Shown piece after piece: positions 36,372-44,886 of a DNA stretch of 64,000 nt. The stretch covers positions 620,001-684,000 of the forward strand of contig NZ_KI519454.1 of the NCBI RefSeq assembly GCF_000482545.1, given 5' to 3'. The notes under the pieces are model-generated. The model did not search any database. It saw only the letters and a list, made by a program, of their open reading frames with translations, and was not told where the DNA came from. The position numbers were made by a program, and so were the translations under genes. Source of the stretch: Arthrobacter sp. 35W. Its GTDB lineage: Bacteria; Actinomycetota; Actinomycetes; Actinomycetales; Micrococcaceae. Numbering within the stretch: position 1 is the stretch's first letter; every line of letters begins with the position of its first letter.

Positions 36372-36529
36372 AAAGTCCGTCAAGGCCCCTTTCGGGAATA
36401 CCTGCCGCACCCCTTGCTCCGGTAGCTAAATACGTCACAGAATTTCGTGCTTTTTTATGGCCAGCAACAGGCCTACGGTGGAACCAAAGCTGCCCGGTCG
36501 GGGCGGCCGGATCCTGGAGGATATTTACG

Positions 36530-36814
36530 ATGACTACGCATGTCGCAGACTGCAGCGTTTCCAATTGTTCCTTCAACGACCACTCGCACTGCGGGGCCGC
36601 CGCCATCACCGTCGGTGGCAGCTCGGACCACGCGTCGTGCGCCACGTTCATTGACACCGGCACGCATGGTGGCCTGCCCAAGGTCTTGGCCGGTGTCGGT
36701 GCCTGCCAGCGCTCCGAGTGCTCCCACAACGACCACCTGATGTGCAACGCCACAGAGGTCCATGTGGGACCCGGCGCGGACAATGCCGACTGCCTCACCT
36801 ACGCGCACCGCTAG
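36530..36814 (+). CDS. DUF1540 cysteine-rich protein, two repeats
   Basis: 94 residues from ATG 36530 behind CTGGAGG; an open frame continues upstream to 36293 without homology. Two copies of a DUF1540 unit are visible: CSVSNCSFNDHSHCGAAAI and CQRSECSHNDHLMCNATEV, each with three closely spaced cysteines, histidine and a distal cysteine (CATF, CLTY). The spacing suggests metal binding. The role is unknown. Confidence 0.88.
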   Translation: MTTHVADCSVSNCSFNDHSHCGAAAITVGGSSDHASCATFIDTGTHGGLPKVLAGVGACQRSECSHNDHLMCNATEVHVGPGADNADCLTYAHR

Positions 36815-36823
36815 AGCTTGATC

Positions 36824-36867
36824 CGGACGGCTCCGCGGCTGGGACGAGCCGGCCGCGGAGCCGTCCG
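36824..36867. terminator. Terminator after the DUF1540 gene
   Basis: Perfect 16-base arms (36824-36839, 36852-36867) around a 12-base loop, followed by TTGCC. It separates the DUF1540 gene from the convergent iron-box gene. Confidence 0.78.
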
Positions 36868-36918
36868 TTGCCATGTCCGGCGCAGGCGTCTGTGGTCGAA
36901 TCGCGGATCTGGGTGCGC

Positions 36919-37224
36919 CTACTCCGTCAACTGCGGCATGCACATGCACTTGACGTCGAAGAACGGCAGCCCCGCCGGCTCCTCGCCGTGGCCGGTTGAC
37001 ACAAGGCGGTCGTGGTCCAGGAAATACACGGGCAGCTGGCCGTGCACGGACATGTTGTAGCGCGAGGGGTACACCCACTGTCCGTCGATGTCGTAGGCCG
37101 GGACGCCGGGGGTGTCGCGGCGGTTGTGCACCGTCGGGTACAGGCCGTCGCCAATCCACAGATAGCTGGCCAGGCCGTACAAGTGGCGGTCGTTGCGGTC
37201 GGTGGGGAACAGAATGGCCTGCAT
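36919..37224 (-). CDS. Unknown 101-residue protein, probably DtxR/IdeR-regulated
   Basis: Start at ATG 37224, behind AGAAGGGTGGACCC; the frame is open to 37275. The protein is soluble, rich in Tyr/Asp/His, with LYGLASYLWIGDGLYPTVHN, YDIDGQWVYPSRYNMSVHG and a C-terminal FFDVKCMCMPQ containing a CxC pair. I do not recognise a family. The iron box at 37297 lies 73 bases upstream, so expression should rise in low iron. It is followed on the same strand by no close gene, and is convergent with the DUF1540 gene. Coding is supported by the ribosome site, the operator and codon-like third-position GC. Confidence 0.7.
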   Translation of the reverse strand: MQAILFPTDRNDRHLYGLASYLWIGDGLYPTVHNRRDTPGVPAYDIDGQWVYPSRYNMSVHGQLPVYFLDHDRLVSTGHGEEPAGLPFFDVKCMCMPQLTE

Positions 37225-37296
37225 GGGTCCACCCTTCTCGAAGCGGCTCCCGGCGCCTGCCTGGGCGGGCGGCAAGGGGCGTGGTCGGAGATTTAC

Positions 37297-37315
37297 TAAG
37301 GTTAGACTAACCTAA
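37297..37315. promoter_or_regulatory. DtxR/IdeR iron box
   Basis: TAAGGTTAGACTAACCTAA agrees with the DtxR/IdeR consensus TTAGGTTAGSCTAACCTAA at 17 of 19 positions and is a near-perfect palindrome. It lies between the SIMPL gene end (37355) and the unknown gene start (37224), both minus strand, so it must act on the unknown gene. Confidence 0.88.
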
Positions 37316-37354
37316 TCTTTCGACCGTGCCGACTCGGCAGTGCCGGACGCTGCG

Positions 37355-38005
37355 CTAGGCGGGCCCATCCAAGGCCCAGGTGACGGTGAGGGCGGCGTCG
37401 ATGCTGCTTTCACTGGCTTCAATGGGCATGGGGGAGGCCATGGCCATGCGGGCCAGGGGGACCGGGTGTCCATTTCCGTTCGGTGCGCCCTCGGTGATGC
37501 CGCGCACCACGCCCAGCCTCCGGCCGGCGAGTTCCGCCAGTTGGCTCGCCTTGCCCAGGGCGTCGGTCCAGGCCAGCATCCGGGCCTCCTCGGCCGCCTG
37601 GGACGGGTCCATCACCGTTGCGCTGAGGCCGTTCAGGCGCAGATCGTCACCGCCGGCCTCCACTGCGGCGGCAATGAGCTCCTCCACGCCGTCGGCAAAG
37701 TCCAAGGTGACGGCCACCGTGCCACTGCCCACATAGCCCGTGACAATGTTGCCCACGCCGTCCTTCCACGTGGACTCGGCGCGGATATTCAGGGCCGAGG
37801 TGGCCATTTTGGCCCCTGAAACCCCCAGCCCGCCGAGCCGGCGCAGCACGGCGGACATCGACTCCCCGGCGGCCGCGTAGGCCTGCTGCACTGTACTGCG
37901 GCGTGATTCGACGCCGATGTTGAGGCTGAGGGTGTCAGGGGCCCGGCGGGTGCTTCCGTGTCCGGTGACGGTGATGCTGTCCGGGTGGTGGTGGCTGGTC
38001 TGCAT
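37355..38005 (-). CDS. SIMPL (DUF541) domain protein
   Basis: 216 residues without an obvious signal peptide. The core (SITVTGHGSTRRAPDTLSLN, the IVTGYVGSGTVAVTLDFAD segment, LAWTDALGKASQLAELAGRR) matches SIMPL/DUF541. Many family members are periplasmic or secreted; this one appears cytosolic. It starts 2 bases after the HEAVH membrane-protein gene, in the same operon with the lipoprotein gene. Function unknown. Confidence 0.87.
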   Translation of the reverse strand: MQTSHHHPDSITVTGHGSTRRAPDTLSLNIGVESRRSTVQQAYAAAGESMSAVLRRLGGLGVSGAKMATSALNIRAESTWKDGVGNIVTGYVGSGTVAVTLDFADGVEELIAAAVEAGGDDLRLNGLSATVMDPSQAAEEARMLAWTDALGKASQLAELAGRRLGVVRGITEGAPNGNGHPVPLARMAMASPMPIEASESSIDAALTVTWALDGPA

Positions 38006-38007
38006 GG

Positions 38008-38490
38008 CTAGAGAGCTCCTTCGGTGGGTGGGATGGACGGACGGCGGCGGAACCTGGCCTTGGTGGGCAGCTCGCGGTAGCCGCCGGCCGCCAGCCCGGC
38101 TCCGCGTTCAAAGAGGTTCCGGCTGCCCGGATCCCCGGTGCGCCAGAGCGAGTACACGGCGCAGAATCCGTACAGCGGCAGGAATGGCAGCCCCAGGCAC
38201 AGGGCGTACTGGGTGCTGTGCACCGCCTCATGCGCCAGCAGTGTGGGGCGGGAATCGATGAACGTCCGGTCCGCCCGGTAGAAGATGACGTTGCCCACGG
38301 TGAACGCGCCGGCCAACGGCAGTCGGGGACGGTAGCCGGTGCCCAGCAGCAGACCGTCCGGGCCCCGCTCCACGGGAGTGCGGGAGAGCGCGGCCAGCAG
38401 CAGGCCAAGGGGCGTGGAGAGGTTGAGCAGGTTCGCCACCTGGCGCAGCCACTTGGCCCTGGACATGCCTTCCTTGCTGGATTCTGCCAC
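38008..38490 (-). CDS. Membrane protein with HEAVH metallopeptidase-like motif
   Basis: 160 residues from GTG 38490, which has GAGGAG four bases upstream; GTG 38502 and ATG 38466 are other choices. The notable motif is LLAHEAVHSTQYA near residue 90, an HExxH zinc site. It follows a hydrophobic segment (PRLPLAGAFTVGNVIFY) and precedes LGLPFLPLYGFCAVYSLWR. A further conserved segment is RNLFERGAGLAAGGYRE. No named family is recognised; it may be a small membrane protease or a DUF4157-like remnant. Its start region overlaps the lipoprotein stop and it is followed by the SIMPL gene. Confidence 0.75.
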   Translation of the reverse strand: MAESSKEGMSRAKWLRQVANLLNLSTPLGLLLAALSRTPVERGPDGLLLGTGYRPRLPLAGAFTVGNVIFYRADRTFIDSRPTLLAHEAVHSTQYALCLGLPFLPLYGFCAVYSLWRTGDPGSRNLFERGAGLAAGGYRELPTKARFRRRPSIPPTEGAL

Positions 38491-38498
38491 TGGGCTCC

Positions 38499-39326
38499 TC
38501 ACGGCTCCGACGGCTTTCCTGGTACGGCAATCTGCCCGGGCAAATTTGATGGCGGCTCCGACGGCTTTCCTGGTACGGCAATCTGCCCGGGCAAATTTGA
38601 TGGCGGCTCCGACGGCAGGTACAGCGGCAGATCCGACGGGCCCGCCGAGCGCAGGGGCGCTGGCTCAGGTGCGGGTTCCGGCAGGGGTATGCGGTGCCTG
38701 GTGGATTCGGCCACCTGCAGCCCCGCCAACGCCTTGCCCACGCCAGGCTTTGTCTTGCCGCAGACGGTGGTAGGCCAGGCGGCGAGCATGGCCCGCCCGC
38801 CGCCGTCGACGAGCCACAGGTCGGGGACTATTTCCATATCCGCCGTACAAGCGATGTCGTAGTTGGCCTTGTCACTGAATTCGCCCAGCGCCGCCACCAA
38901 CGGTGCGAGGTCACCGGACATCCGGTCCTCGATGATGACCGACCACTGGCCTGCTTCACCTTCGTCCAGTCCAAAGGACATGGAGCACCGCACTACCATC
39001 GCCGGCACAAAGCCATCCGGGATGCTCCCGGCCACCGGCCTCGGGGGAGGTGTGAAGTTTTCGGGCCGTGGCAGGTATCGGGCGGAGGCCACGCAGTCCA
39101 CGTTGTCCAGGAGCGGGGCGGCGGGCGGACGGTAGTGGTCTGTGCCCCAAGGCAGCACCTGGCAGCCGGCCAGCGAGGCCGCGGCCAGCACCGCAAGGAC
39201 TGTGGCAGGAAGAGCAGAACCAAACCGGGGGGAGTGGCGCGGGGAGCGGCCCCGGCGCGGCGCGGGCAGGCGGGCGCCGTCGTGCGTGGCCTCCACGTCG
39301 TCGTTCAAGCGAACCGACACGCCCAT
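38499..39326 (-). CDS. Putative lipoprotein with duplicated 17-residue C-terminal repeat
   Basis: 275 residues from ATG 39326 behind GGAGGGAGGATGG; the frame is open to 39413. A basic N-terminus leads to a hydrophobic helix and a lipobox (LAAASLAGC near residue 55), so a lipid-anchored surface protein is likely. The folded part has conserved-looking cysteines (VDCVAS, VVRCSMSF, DIACTAD, TTVCGK) that could form two disulfides. The C-terminus is Pro-rich and ends with two copies of a 17-residue unit, NLPGQIAVPGKPSEP plus PS. The family is not recognised. Confidence 0.8.
   Translation of the reverse strand: MGVSVRLNDDVEATHDGARLPAPRRGRSPRHSPRFGSALPATVLAVLAAASLAGCQVLPWGTDHYRPPAAPLLDNVDCVASARYLPRPENFTPPPRPVAGSIPDGFVPAMVVRCSMSFGLDEGEAGQWSVIIEDRMSGDLAPLVAALGEFSDKANYDIACTADMEIVPDLWLVDGGGRAMLAAWPTTVCGKTKPGVGKALAGLQVAESTRHRIPLPEPAPEPAPLRSAGPSDLPLYLPSEPPSNLPGQIAVPGKPSEPPSNLPGQIAVPGKPSEP
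38503..38616. repeat. 51-bp tandem duplication
   Basis: Two identical 51-base units, 38503-38553 and 38554-38604, plus 12 bases of a third (38605-38616). They encode a repeated 17-residue segment at the C-terminus of the minus-strand lipoprotein. Exact identity indicates a recent duplication; 51 is a multiple of three, so the frame is kept. Confidence 0.95.
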
Positions 39327-39482
39327 CCCATCCTCCCTCCGGAGCCGGCGGAGCAACGGCTCCGATGAGCCGAGGATACCAGCGCCCCAGTTCGGGCGCC
39401 CGGGCCGGTTCAACTAGAATGGACCGGGCGGGAGGACAGACCCCGCTGTAGCCGTCGGAACGAGCATAGGTAAACACTGTAG

Positions 39483-40577
39483 ATGTCTGACAATCACCAG
39501 AACGCGGCCGCCGAGCCGGAATCCGCCACCGAAGCGACCACCGCTCCCGACCCGCTGGACGAGGCCGCCATCAACGCTGCCGTCGACGCCGCGCTCGCAG
39601 CCATTGACGCCGCCTCCACCCTTGACGAACTCAAGGCAGCCCGCCTGGCCCACACGGGAGAGAAGTCCGCGCTGAGCCTGGCTAATGCCGGGATCCGCGA
39701 CCTCGCCAAGGACCAGAAGGCCACCGCAGGCAAGCTCATGGGTGCAGCCCGTGGACGCGTGAACAAGGCGCTCGCCGTCCGCACCGAGGCCCTCGAGGCC
39801 GAGGATGCCGCGCGCATCCTGATCGAAGAGACTGTGGACGTCACGGCAGCCCCGCGCCGCCGCCGCGCCGGAGCCCGGCACCCGCTGTCCACCCTGCAGG
39901 AGCGCGTGAGCGACATCTTTGTGGGCATGGGCTGGGAAATCGCCGAGGGCCCGGAGCTGGAATCCGAGTGGTTCAACTTTGACGCCCTGAACTTCAAGCC
40001 GGACCACCCGGCCCGCGAAATGCAGGACACCTTCTTTGTGGAGCCCCCCGAGGCCCACCTGCTGATGCGCACGCACACCTCCCCGGTGCAGGTCCGTTCC
40101 ATGCTGGAGCGCGAGCTGCCCATCTACGTGCTGTGCCCCGGCAAGGTGTTCCGCACCGATGAACTGGACGCCACGCACACCCCGGTGTTCCACCAGTTCG
40201 AGGGCCTGGCCATCGACAAGGGCCTGTCCATGGCGGATCTGCGCGGCACGCTGGAGCACTTCGCCCGGCAGATGTTCGGGGACGAGGCCAGCATCCGCCT
40301 GCGCCCGAACTACTTCCCGTTCACGGAGCCCTCCGCCGAGCTGGACATCTGGCACCCCGGCGCCAAGGGCGGCCCGCAGTGGATCGAGTGGGGAGGCTGC
40401 GGCATGGTCAACCCGAACGTGCTCCGCGCCGCCGGCATCGACCCGGACGAATATTCAGGATTCGCCTTCGGCATGGGCATCGAGCGCACCCTCATGTTCC
40501 GCAACGAGGTGGGCGACATGCGCGACATGATCGAGGGCGACGTACGTTTCAGCGAACACTTTGGGATGGAGATCTAG
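39483..40577 (+). CDS. pheS: Phenylalanine--tRNA ligase alpha subunit
   Basis: 364 residues. Class II synthetase catalytic subunit. The N-terminal coiled coil spans about residues 25-110. Motif 1 lies around [21 protein letters not shown], motif 2 around [21 protein letters not shown], and motif 3 in [18 protein letters not shown]. It is separated from pheT by two bases. A slightly long N-terminal Glu/Thr/Ala tail is present. Confidence 0.97.
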   Translation: MSDNHQNAAAEPESATEATTAPDPLDEAAINAAVDAALAAIDAASTLDELKAARLAHTGEKSALSLANAGIRDLAKDQKATAGKLMGAARGRVNKALAVRTEALEAEDAARILIEETVDVTAAPRRRRAGARHPLSTLQERVSDIFVGMGWEIAEGPELESEWFNFDALNFKPDHPAREMQDTFFVEPPEAHLLMRTHTSPVQVRSMLERELPIYVLCPGKVFRTDELDATHTPVFHQFEGLAIDKGLSMADLRGTLEHFARQMFGDEASIRLRPNYFPFTEPSAELDIWHPGAKGGPQWIEWGGCGMVNPNVLRAAGIDPDEYSGFAFGMGIERTLMFRNEVGDMRDMIEGDVRFSEHFGMEI

Positions 40578-40579
40578 GG

Positions 40580-43123
40580 ATGCGTATTCCCCTGTCTTGG
40601 CTGCGCGAGTATGCGCAGGTGCCGGCGGAAGCAACCGCCGAAGACGTCATGGCCGAACTGGTCACGATTGGTCTGGAAGAAGAAGACGTCCACCGTCCCA
40701 CCGACGCGCTGAAGGGCCCCATCGTGGTGGGCCAGGTGCTGTCGCTGGTGAAGGAGCCGCAGAGCAACGGCAAGACCATCAACTGGTGCGAGGTCCGCGT
40801 GGTGCCCGAGGGCGCCGAGCAGACGCTCACCAACGAGGGCATCGATCCCTCCGGCGTGCAGGGCATCGTCTGCGGTGCGCACAACTTTGTGGTTGGTGAC
40901 AAGGTGGTGGTCACGCTGCCCGGCGCAGTGCTGCCCGGGGACTTTCACATCTCCCCGCGCAAGACCTACGGCCACGTGTCCGCGGGCATGATCGCCTCGG
41001 TCCGCGAGCTGGGCATCGGCGAGGACCACGACGGCATCCTCGTGCTCAGCACCCTGGGCCTGGACCCGGAACTGGGCACCGACGCGCTGGACCTGCTGGG
41101 CCTCTACGACGAAGCCGCAGAGGTCAACGTCACCCCGGACCGCAGCTACTGCTTCTCCATCCGCGGCATCGCCCGCGAGTACGCCCACGCCACCGGAACC
41201 CCCTTCACCGACCCGGCCGACGCCGTCGTCGTCGCCCCCTCCACGGGCGCCGGCTACCCGGTGTGCCTGGCCGATGAGGCCCCGATCTACGGCAAGGCCG
41301 GCTGCGACAGGTTTGTTGCCCGCACGGTGCGCGGCATCAACCCCGCCGCACCCACCCCGACGTGGATGTCCTCGCGCCTGCGCCTGGCCGGGATCCGCTC
41401 CATCTCCCTGGCCGTGGACATCTCCAACTACGTGATGCTTGAGCTGGGGCAGCCGAACCACTGCTACGACCTGGACAAGCTGTCCGGGGACATCGTGGTG
41501 CGCCGCGCCAAGCCGGGCGAGACCATGGAAACCCTGGACGGCAAGGTCCGCACCCTGGACGTCGAGGATCTGCTGATCACCGATGGCAACGGCGGGATCG
41601 GCATTGCCGGCGTCATGGGCGGCGCCTCCACCGAGGTCTCCGACTCCACCGTCAACGTGCTGGTTGAGGCCGCGCACTTCGACGAGGTCAGCATCGCCCG
41701 CTCGCGCCGCCGCCACAAGCTGCCCTCCGAAGCCTCCAAGCGCTTTGAGCGCGGCGTGGACTGGCAGGTGGCCGACGAGGCCGCCCAGCGCGTGGTGGAC
41801 CTGCTGGTTGAGCTGGCCGGCGGCACCGCCGACACCACCTCCACCGACGTCGGCACCGAGCCCGCCGCCGTCGTGATCGACCTGCCGGCCGGCTTCGCCG
41901 CCGCCCGGATCGGCATCGACTTCACCGATGAGCAGATCACCTTTGCCCTGACGGACATCGGTGGTGCAGTGGAGAAGACCGACGCCGGCTACCTTGTCAC
42001 CGCGCCGAGCTGGCGCAACGACCTGGAGACGCCCGAGGACCTCACCGAGGAAATCGCGCGCCTGGTGGGCTACGACAAGATCCCCGCGACCCTGCCGGTG
42101 GCCCCGCCCGGGCGCGGCCTCAGCCGTGTGCAGCAGCAGCGCCGCCGCGTGCTGCAGTCCCTGGCCGACGCCGGTCTGACCGAGGTCATGGCGTACCCGT
42201 TCATTCCGAAGGCGTCCAACGACACCTTCGGCGTGGCCGAGGCAGGCGCCGTCCGCGAGGCCGTCAAACTGGCCAACCCGATCAGCGAGGAGAACGGCTG
42301 GCTCCGCACCACCGTGCTGCCCGGCCTGATCGAGGTGGCCAAGCGCAACCACTCGCGCGGCTTCCGCGACCTGGCCCTGTTCGAGGCCGGTCTCGTGTTT
42401 CTTCCCGAGGGGCCGATGGGCAGCGAGAGCATTCCGCCGCTGGGCATCAAGCCCGCAGAGGAGGTGCTGGACGGCCTGGACAACGGCATCCCGCACCAGC
42501 CACTGCACATCGGTGCCGTCTTCACGGGCAAGGAATCCCCGGCCGCTGCCGGCCACACGCCGCGTTCGTGGGATTGGGCCGATGCGCTGGACACCGTGCG
42601 CCTGATGGGCGACGTCGTTGGCGTGGAGCTGGTGGTGTCCCAGGGCGCCCACCAGGCCTTCCACCCGGGACGCGCTGCACAGATCACGCTGCGCTCCGGC
42701 GAGCTGGTGGGCTACGCCGGCGAGCTGCACCCGAAGCTGCTGGCCGAGCTGGACATGCCTGCACGCTCCGTGGCGCTGGAAATCGATGCGGATGTGCTGT
42801 TCGAGGCATCGGCCGATGTGATCGTGGCCAAGCACCTCTCCACGTTCCCCATCGCCACCCAGGACGTTGCCCTCGTGGTGCCGGCCGAGGTTGCCGCAGA
42901 GTCCGTGCTGGAGGCCCTGCGCGAGGGGGCCGGCGAGCTGCTCGAAGAGGTTGCCCTCTTCGATGTGTACCAGGGCACCGGCATTCCCGAGGGCAGCAAG
43001 TCGCTGGCCTTCGGCATGCGCTTCCGGGCCACGGACCGCACGCTGACCGCCGATGAGGCGTCGGAGGCCCGCGCGGCCGCCGTCGCCGTCGCCGCCGAGC
43101 GCTTTGGCGCCGTCCAGCGCTAA
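40580..43123 (+). CDS. pheT: Phenylalanine--tRNA ligase beta subunit
   Basis: 847 residues from ATG 40580 (MRIPLSWLREYAQVP). Domains in order: the N-terminal EMAP/tRNA-binding-like fold (KTINWCEVRVV, GIVCGAHNFVVGDKVVV), the B3/B4 editing region (VARTVRGINPAAPTPTWM, LELGQPNHCYDLDK), B5 (ERGVDWQVADEAAQRV onward), the core with EMMAYPF-like TEVMAYPFIPK, and the C-terminal anticodon-binding domain (HLSTFPIATQDVALVV, FDVYQGTGIPEGSKSLAF). It pairs with pheS in one operon. Confidence 0.97.
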   Translation: MRIPLSWLREYAQVPAEATAEDVMAELVTIGLEEEDVHRPTDALKGPIVVGQVLSLVKEPQSNGKTINWCEVRVVPEGAEQTLTNEGIDPSGVQGIVCGAHNFVVGDKVVVTLPGAVLPGDFHISPRKTYGHVSAGMIASVRELGIGEDHDGILVLSTLGLDPELGTDALDLLGLYDEAAEVNVTPDRSYCFSIRGIAREYAHATGTPFTDPADAVVVAPSTGAGYPVCLADEAPIYGKAGCDRFVARTVRGINPAAPTPTWMSSRLRLAGIRSISLAVDISNYVMLELGQPNHCYDLDKLSGDIVVRRAKPGETMETLDGKVRTLDVEDLLITDGNGGIGIAGVMGGASTEVSDSTVNVLVEAAHFDEVSIARSRRRHKLPSEASKRFERGVDWQVADEAAQRVVDLLVELAGGTADTTSTDVGTEPAAVVIDLPAGFAAARIGIDFTDEQITFALTDIGGAVEKTDAGYLVTAPSWRNDLETPEDLTEEIARLVGYDKIPATLPVAPPGRGLSRVQQQRRRVLQSLADAGLTEVMAYPFIPKASNDTFGVAEAGAVREAVKLANPISEENGWLRTTVLPGLIEVAKRNHSRGFRDLALFEAGLVFLPEGPMGSESIPPLGIKPAEEVLDGLDNGIPHQPLHIGAVFTGKESPAAAGHTPRSWDWADALDTVRLMGDVVGVELVVSQGAHQAFHPGRAAQITLRSGELVGYAGELHPKLLAELDMPARSVALEIDADVLFEASADVIVAKHLSTFPIATQDVALVVPAEVAAESVLEALREGAGELLEEVALFDVYQGTGIPEGSKSLAFGMRFRATDRTLTADEASEARAAAVAVAAERFGAVQR

Positions 43124-43132
43124 GCGCTGAAT

Positions 43133-43188
43133 CTGTGCGACAGTAAACGTCCCTCTGGAGCTTCAGAGGGACGTTTACTGTCGCACAG
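43133..43188. repeat. Perfect 25-bp palindrome after pheT
   Basis: Arms 43133-43157 and 43164-43188 are exact reverse complements around GAGCTT. It lies between convergent pheT and ppk2. It probably ends both transcripts; no T run is present. Confidence 0.85.
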
Positions 43189-43192
43189 TTGC

Positions 43193-44080
43193 TTAAAGCT
43201 GGTGTTCGCCGTCTTCGAAGATGCGCGACGCCGGACCGGAAATGAGCGCGTCGGGCTGCCCCACGAGCTCCTCGTCCTTGCCGGTGTAGTCGAATCGGCT
43301 CAGGACATGGCGCATGGCCGCCAGACGCGCCCGCTTCTTGTCGTTGCTCTTGACCACGGTCCAGGGTGCCTGCTCCGTATCCGTGCGGCGCAGCATCGCC
43401 TCCTTCGCCGCCGTGTAGGCCTCCCACTTATCCAGCGAGGCCAGATCCATGGGCGAGAGCTTCCACGCCCGCACCGGGTCCACCTGGCGGATGGTGAAGC
43501 GGGTGCGCTGCTCATTCTGTGAGACGGAGAACCAGAACTTCACCACATCCATGCCGTCGTTCACCAGCATGGATTCGAAGGCCGGGGCCTGGGCGAGGAA
43601 CTCCTCGTACTGGGCGTCCGTGCAGAAGCCCATCACCCGTTCGACGCCGGCACGGTTGTACCAGGACCTGTCGAAGAGGACGATCTCCCCGGCCGCCGGC
43701 AGATGCTTCACGTAGCGTTGGAAGTACCACTGGGTGCGTTCGCGCTCGCTCGGCTTCTCCAGCGCGACCACCCGGGCGCCGCGCGGATTCAGGTGCTCGG
43801 TGAAGCGCTTGATGGTGCCGCCCTTGCCAGCAGCGTCCCGGCCCTCGAACAGCACCACCAGCCGCCGCCCGGATTCCTTGATCCACACCTGCAGCTTGAG
43901 GAGCTCGATCTGCAGCAGCCGCTTCTGGAGTTCGTAGCTGTCCCGGTCCAGCCGTTCGGCATAGGGGTAGCCCTCGCGCCAGGTGTCCACGGGGGTGCCA
44001 TCGGGGCGCAGCAGCACCGGATCGTCGTCATCATTGTCCAGTACGCTGAAATCGAGCGGCGCAAGCGTCAGTTCACTCAT
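43193..44080 (-). CDS. ppk2: Polyphosphate kinase 2
   Basis: 295 residues. PPK2 moves phosphate between polyphosphate and nucleotides. Walker A is FEGRDAAGKGG (residues 78-88), and the Walker B-like lid region is VLFDRSWYNRAGVERVMGF. WYFQRYVKHLP, FWFSVSQNEQRTRF and WTVVKSNDKKRARLAAMRH are family hallmarks. The class (NDP- or NMP-directed) is probably class I from the length and single domain. The divergent neighbour is the PPTase gene. Confidence 0.93.
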   Translation of the reverse strand: MSELTLAPLDFSVLDNDDDDPVLLRPDGTPVDTWREGYPYAERLDRDSYELQKRLLQIELLKLQVWIKESGRRLVVLFEGRDAAGKGGTIKRFTEHLNPRGARVVALEKPSERERTQWYFQRYVKHLPAAGEIVLFDRSWYNRAGVERVMGFCTDAQYEEFLAQAPAFESMLVNDGMDVVKFWFSVSQNEQRTRFTIRQVDPVRAWKLSPMDLASLDKWEAYTAAKEAMLRRTDTEQAPWTVVKSNDKKRARLAAMRHVLSRFDYTGKDEELVGQPDALISGPASRIFEDGEHQL

Positions 44081-44145
44081 GCGCCGACCCTAGGCCCCGC
44101 GCATGAACCACGCCCCGCCGCACCATGAACACGAGGTGAAGAACC

Positions 44146-44826
44146 CTGGGAACCGAGATTCCACAGCTGCGGCTGGCCGTCGTTGAGCTGTCGGCCATTG
44201 CCGCGGTCAACGACGGGCGGCTGCTGGGCGCTTCCGAACGTCGCCGCGCAGCCACCTTTGCCACGCCCGCACTGCGCGCCCGCTTTGTGGCCGGGCGGAT
44301 CGCCCAGCGGCTCTTCGCCGCCGAGCTGTTGGGCGTCGACCCTGCGCAGCTGCGGGCCGTCTACGGCTGCCCCGATTGCGGTGGGGGAGACTCTGTGGAC
44401 CATGGCCGCCCCGGCTATTGGCACCGCGGTGCACCGACCGGGCTGCGGCTGAGCCTCTCGCGCAGTGGCGGCTGGGCTCTGCTGGGCGGCACATTGGAGC
44501 GCGGCGTGGAGGTGGGCGTCGATCTGCAGAAGGTTGCCGCCGTGGGCTTTGACGGGTTCGACGACGTCGCCCTCACCCCGGGTGAGCGGGCAGCGGTGCT
44601 GCGGCTGCCCGCCGCCGAGCGTCCCCTGGCCCGGGCAACGGCCTGGGCAGCTAAGGAAGCCATGGCGAAGGCACTGGGACGCGGACTGCGGCTGGATCCG
44701 GCCAGCATGGATGCCGCAGGCATGCCCGGCCTGCAGGTTCAGGTGCTGGACACTGTTGCGCTGGGACTGCCCGCCGGATTCGCCGCAGCGTCGGCAGTGT
44801 GGATGGGCGAAGGAAGCGGCAGCTGA
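44146..44826 (+). CDS. 4'-phosphopantetheinyl transferase superfamily protein, probable CTG start
   Basis: 226 residues if read from CTG 44146. The family N-terminus (LGASERRRAATFATPALRAR then FVAGRIAQRLFAAELLG) is encoded, but the first ATG/GTG/TTG in frame is GTG 44287, too late. An in-frame ATG at 44125 is cut off by TGA at 44137. CTG 44146 follows AGG by nine bases. Catalytic motifs are VGVDLQKV and WAAKEAMAKALG, the VGVD and WxxKEA signatures; RLSLSRSGGWALL precedes them. It would add the phosphopantetheine arm to carrier proteins such as that of the Pls-like synthetase at 52490. Confidence 0.78.
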   Translation: MGTEIPQLRLAVVELSAIAAVNDGRLLGASERRRAATFATPALRARFVAGRIAQRLFAAELLGVDPAQLRAVYGCPDCGGGDSVDHGRPGYWHRGAPTGLRLSLSRSGGWALLGGTLERGVEVGVDLQKVAAVGFDGFDDVALTPGERAAVLRLPAAERPLARATAWAAKEAMAKALGRGLRLDPASMDAAGMPGLQVQVLDTVALGLPAGFAAASAVWMGEGSGS

Positions 44827-44886
44827 GGGAACCCGGACGGCTGTTGGCCGTCGTCGACAGTTGACACGGCCGCGCGTAAACGCAGC

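Noticed and set aside
36293-36529. N-terminal extension of the DUF1540 gene
   Set aside because: The ATG at 36530 has a strong CTGGAGG site and the family sequence starts there; the upstream part overlaps the SOS box and the divergent gene.
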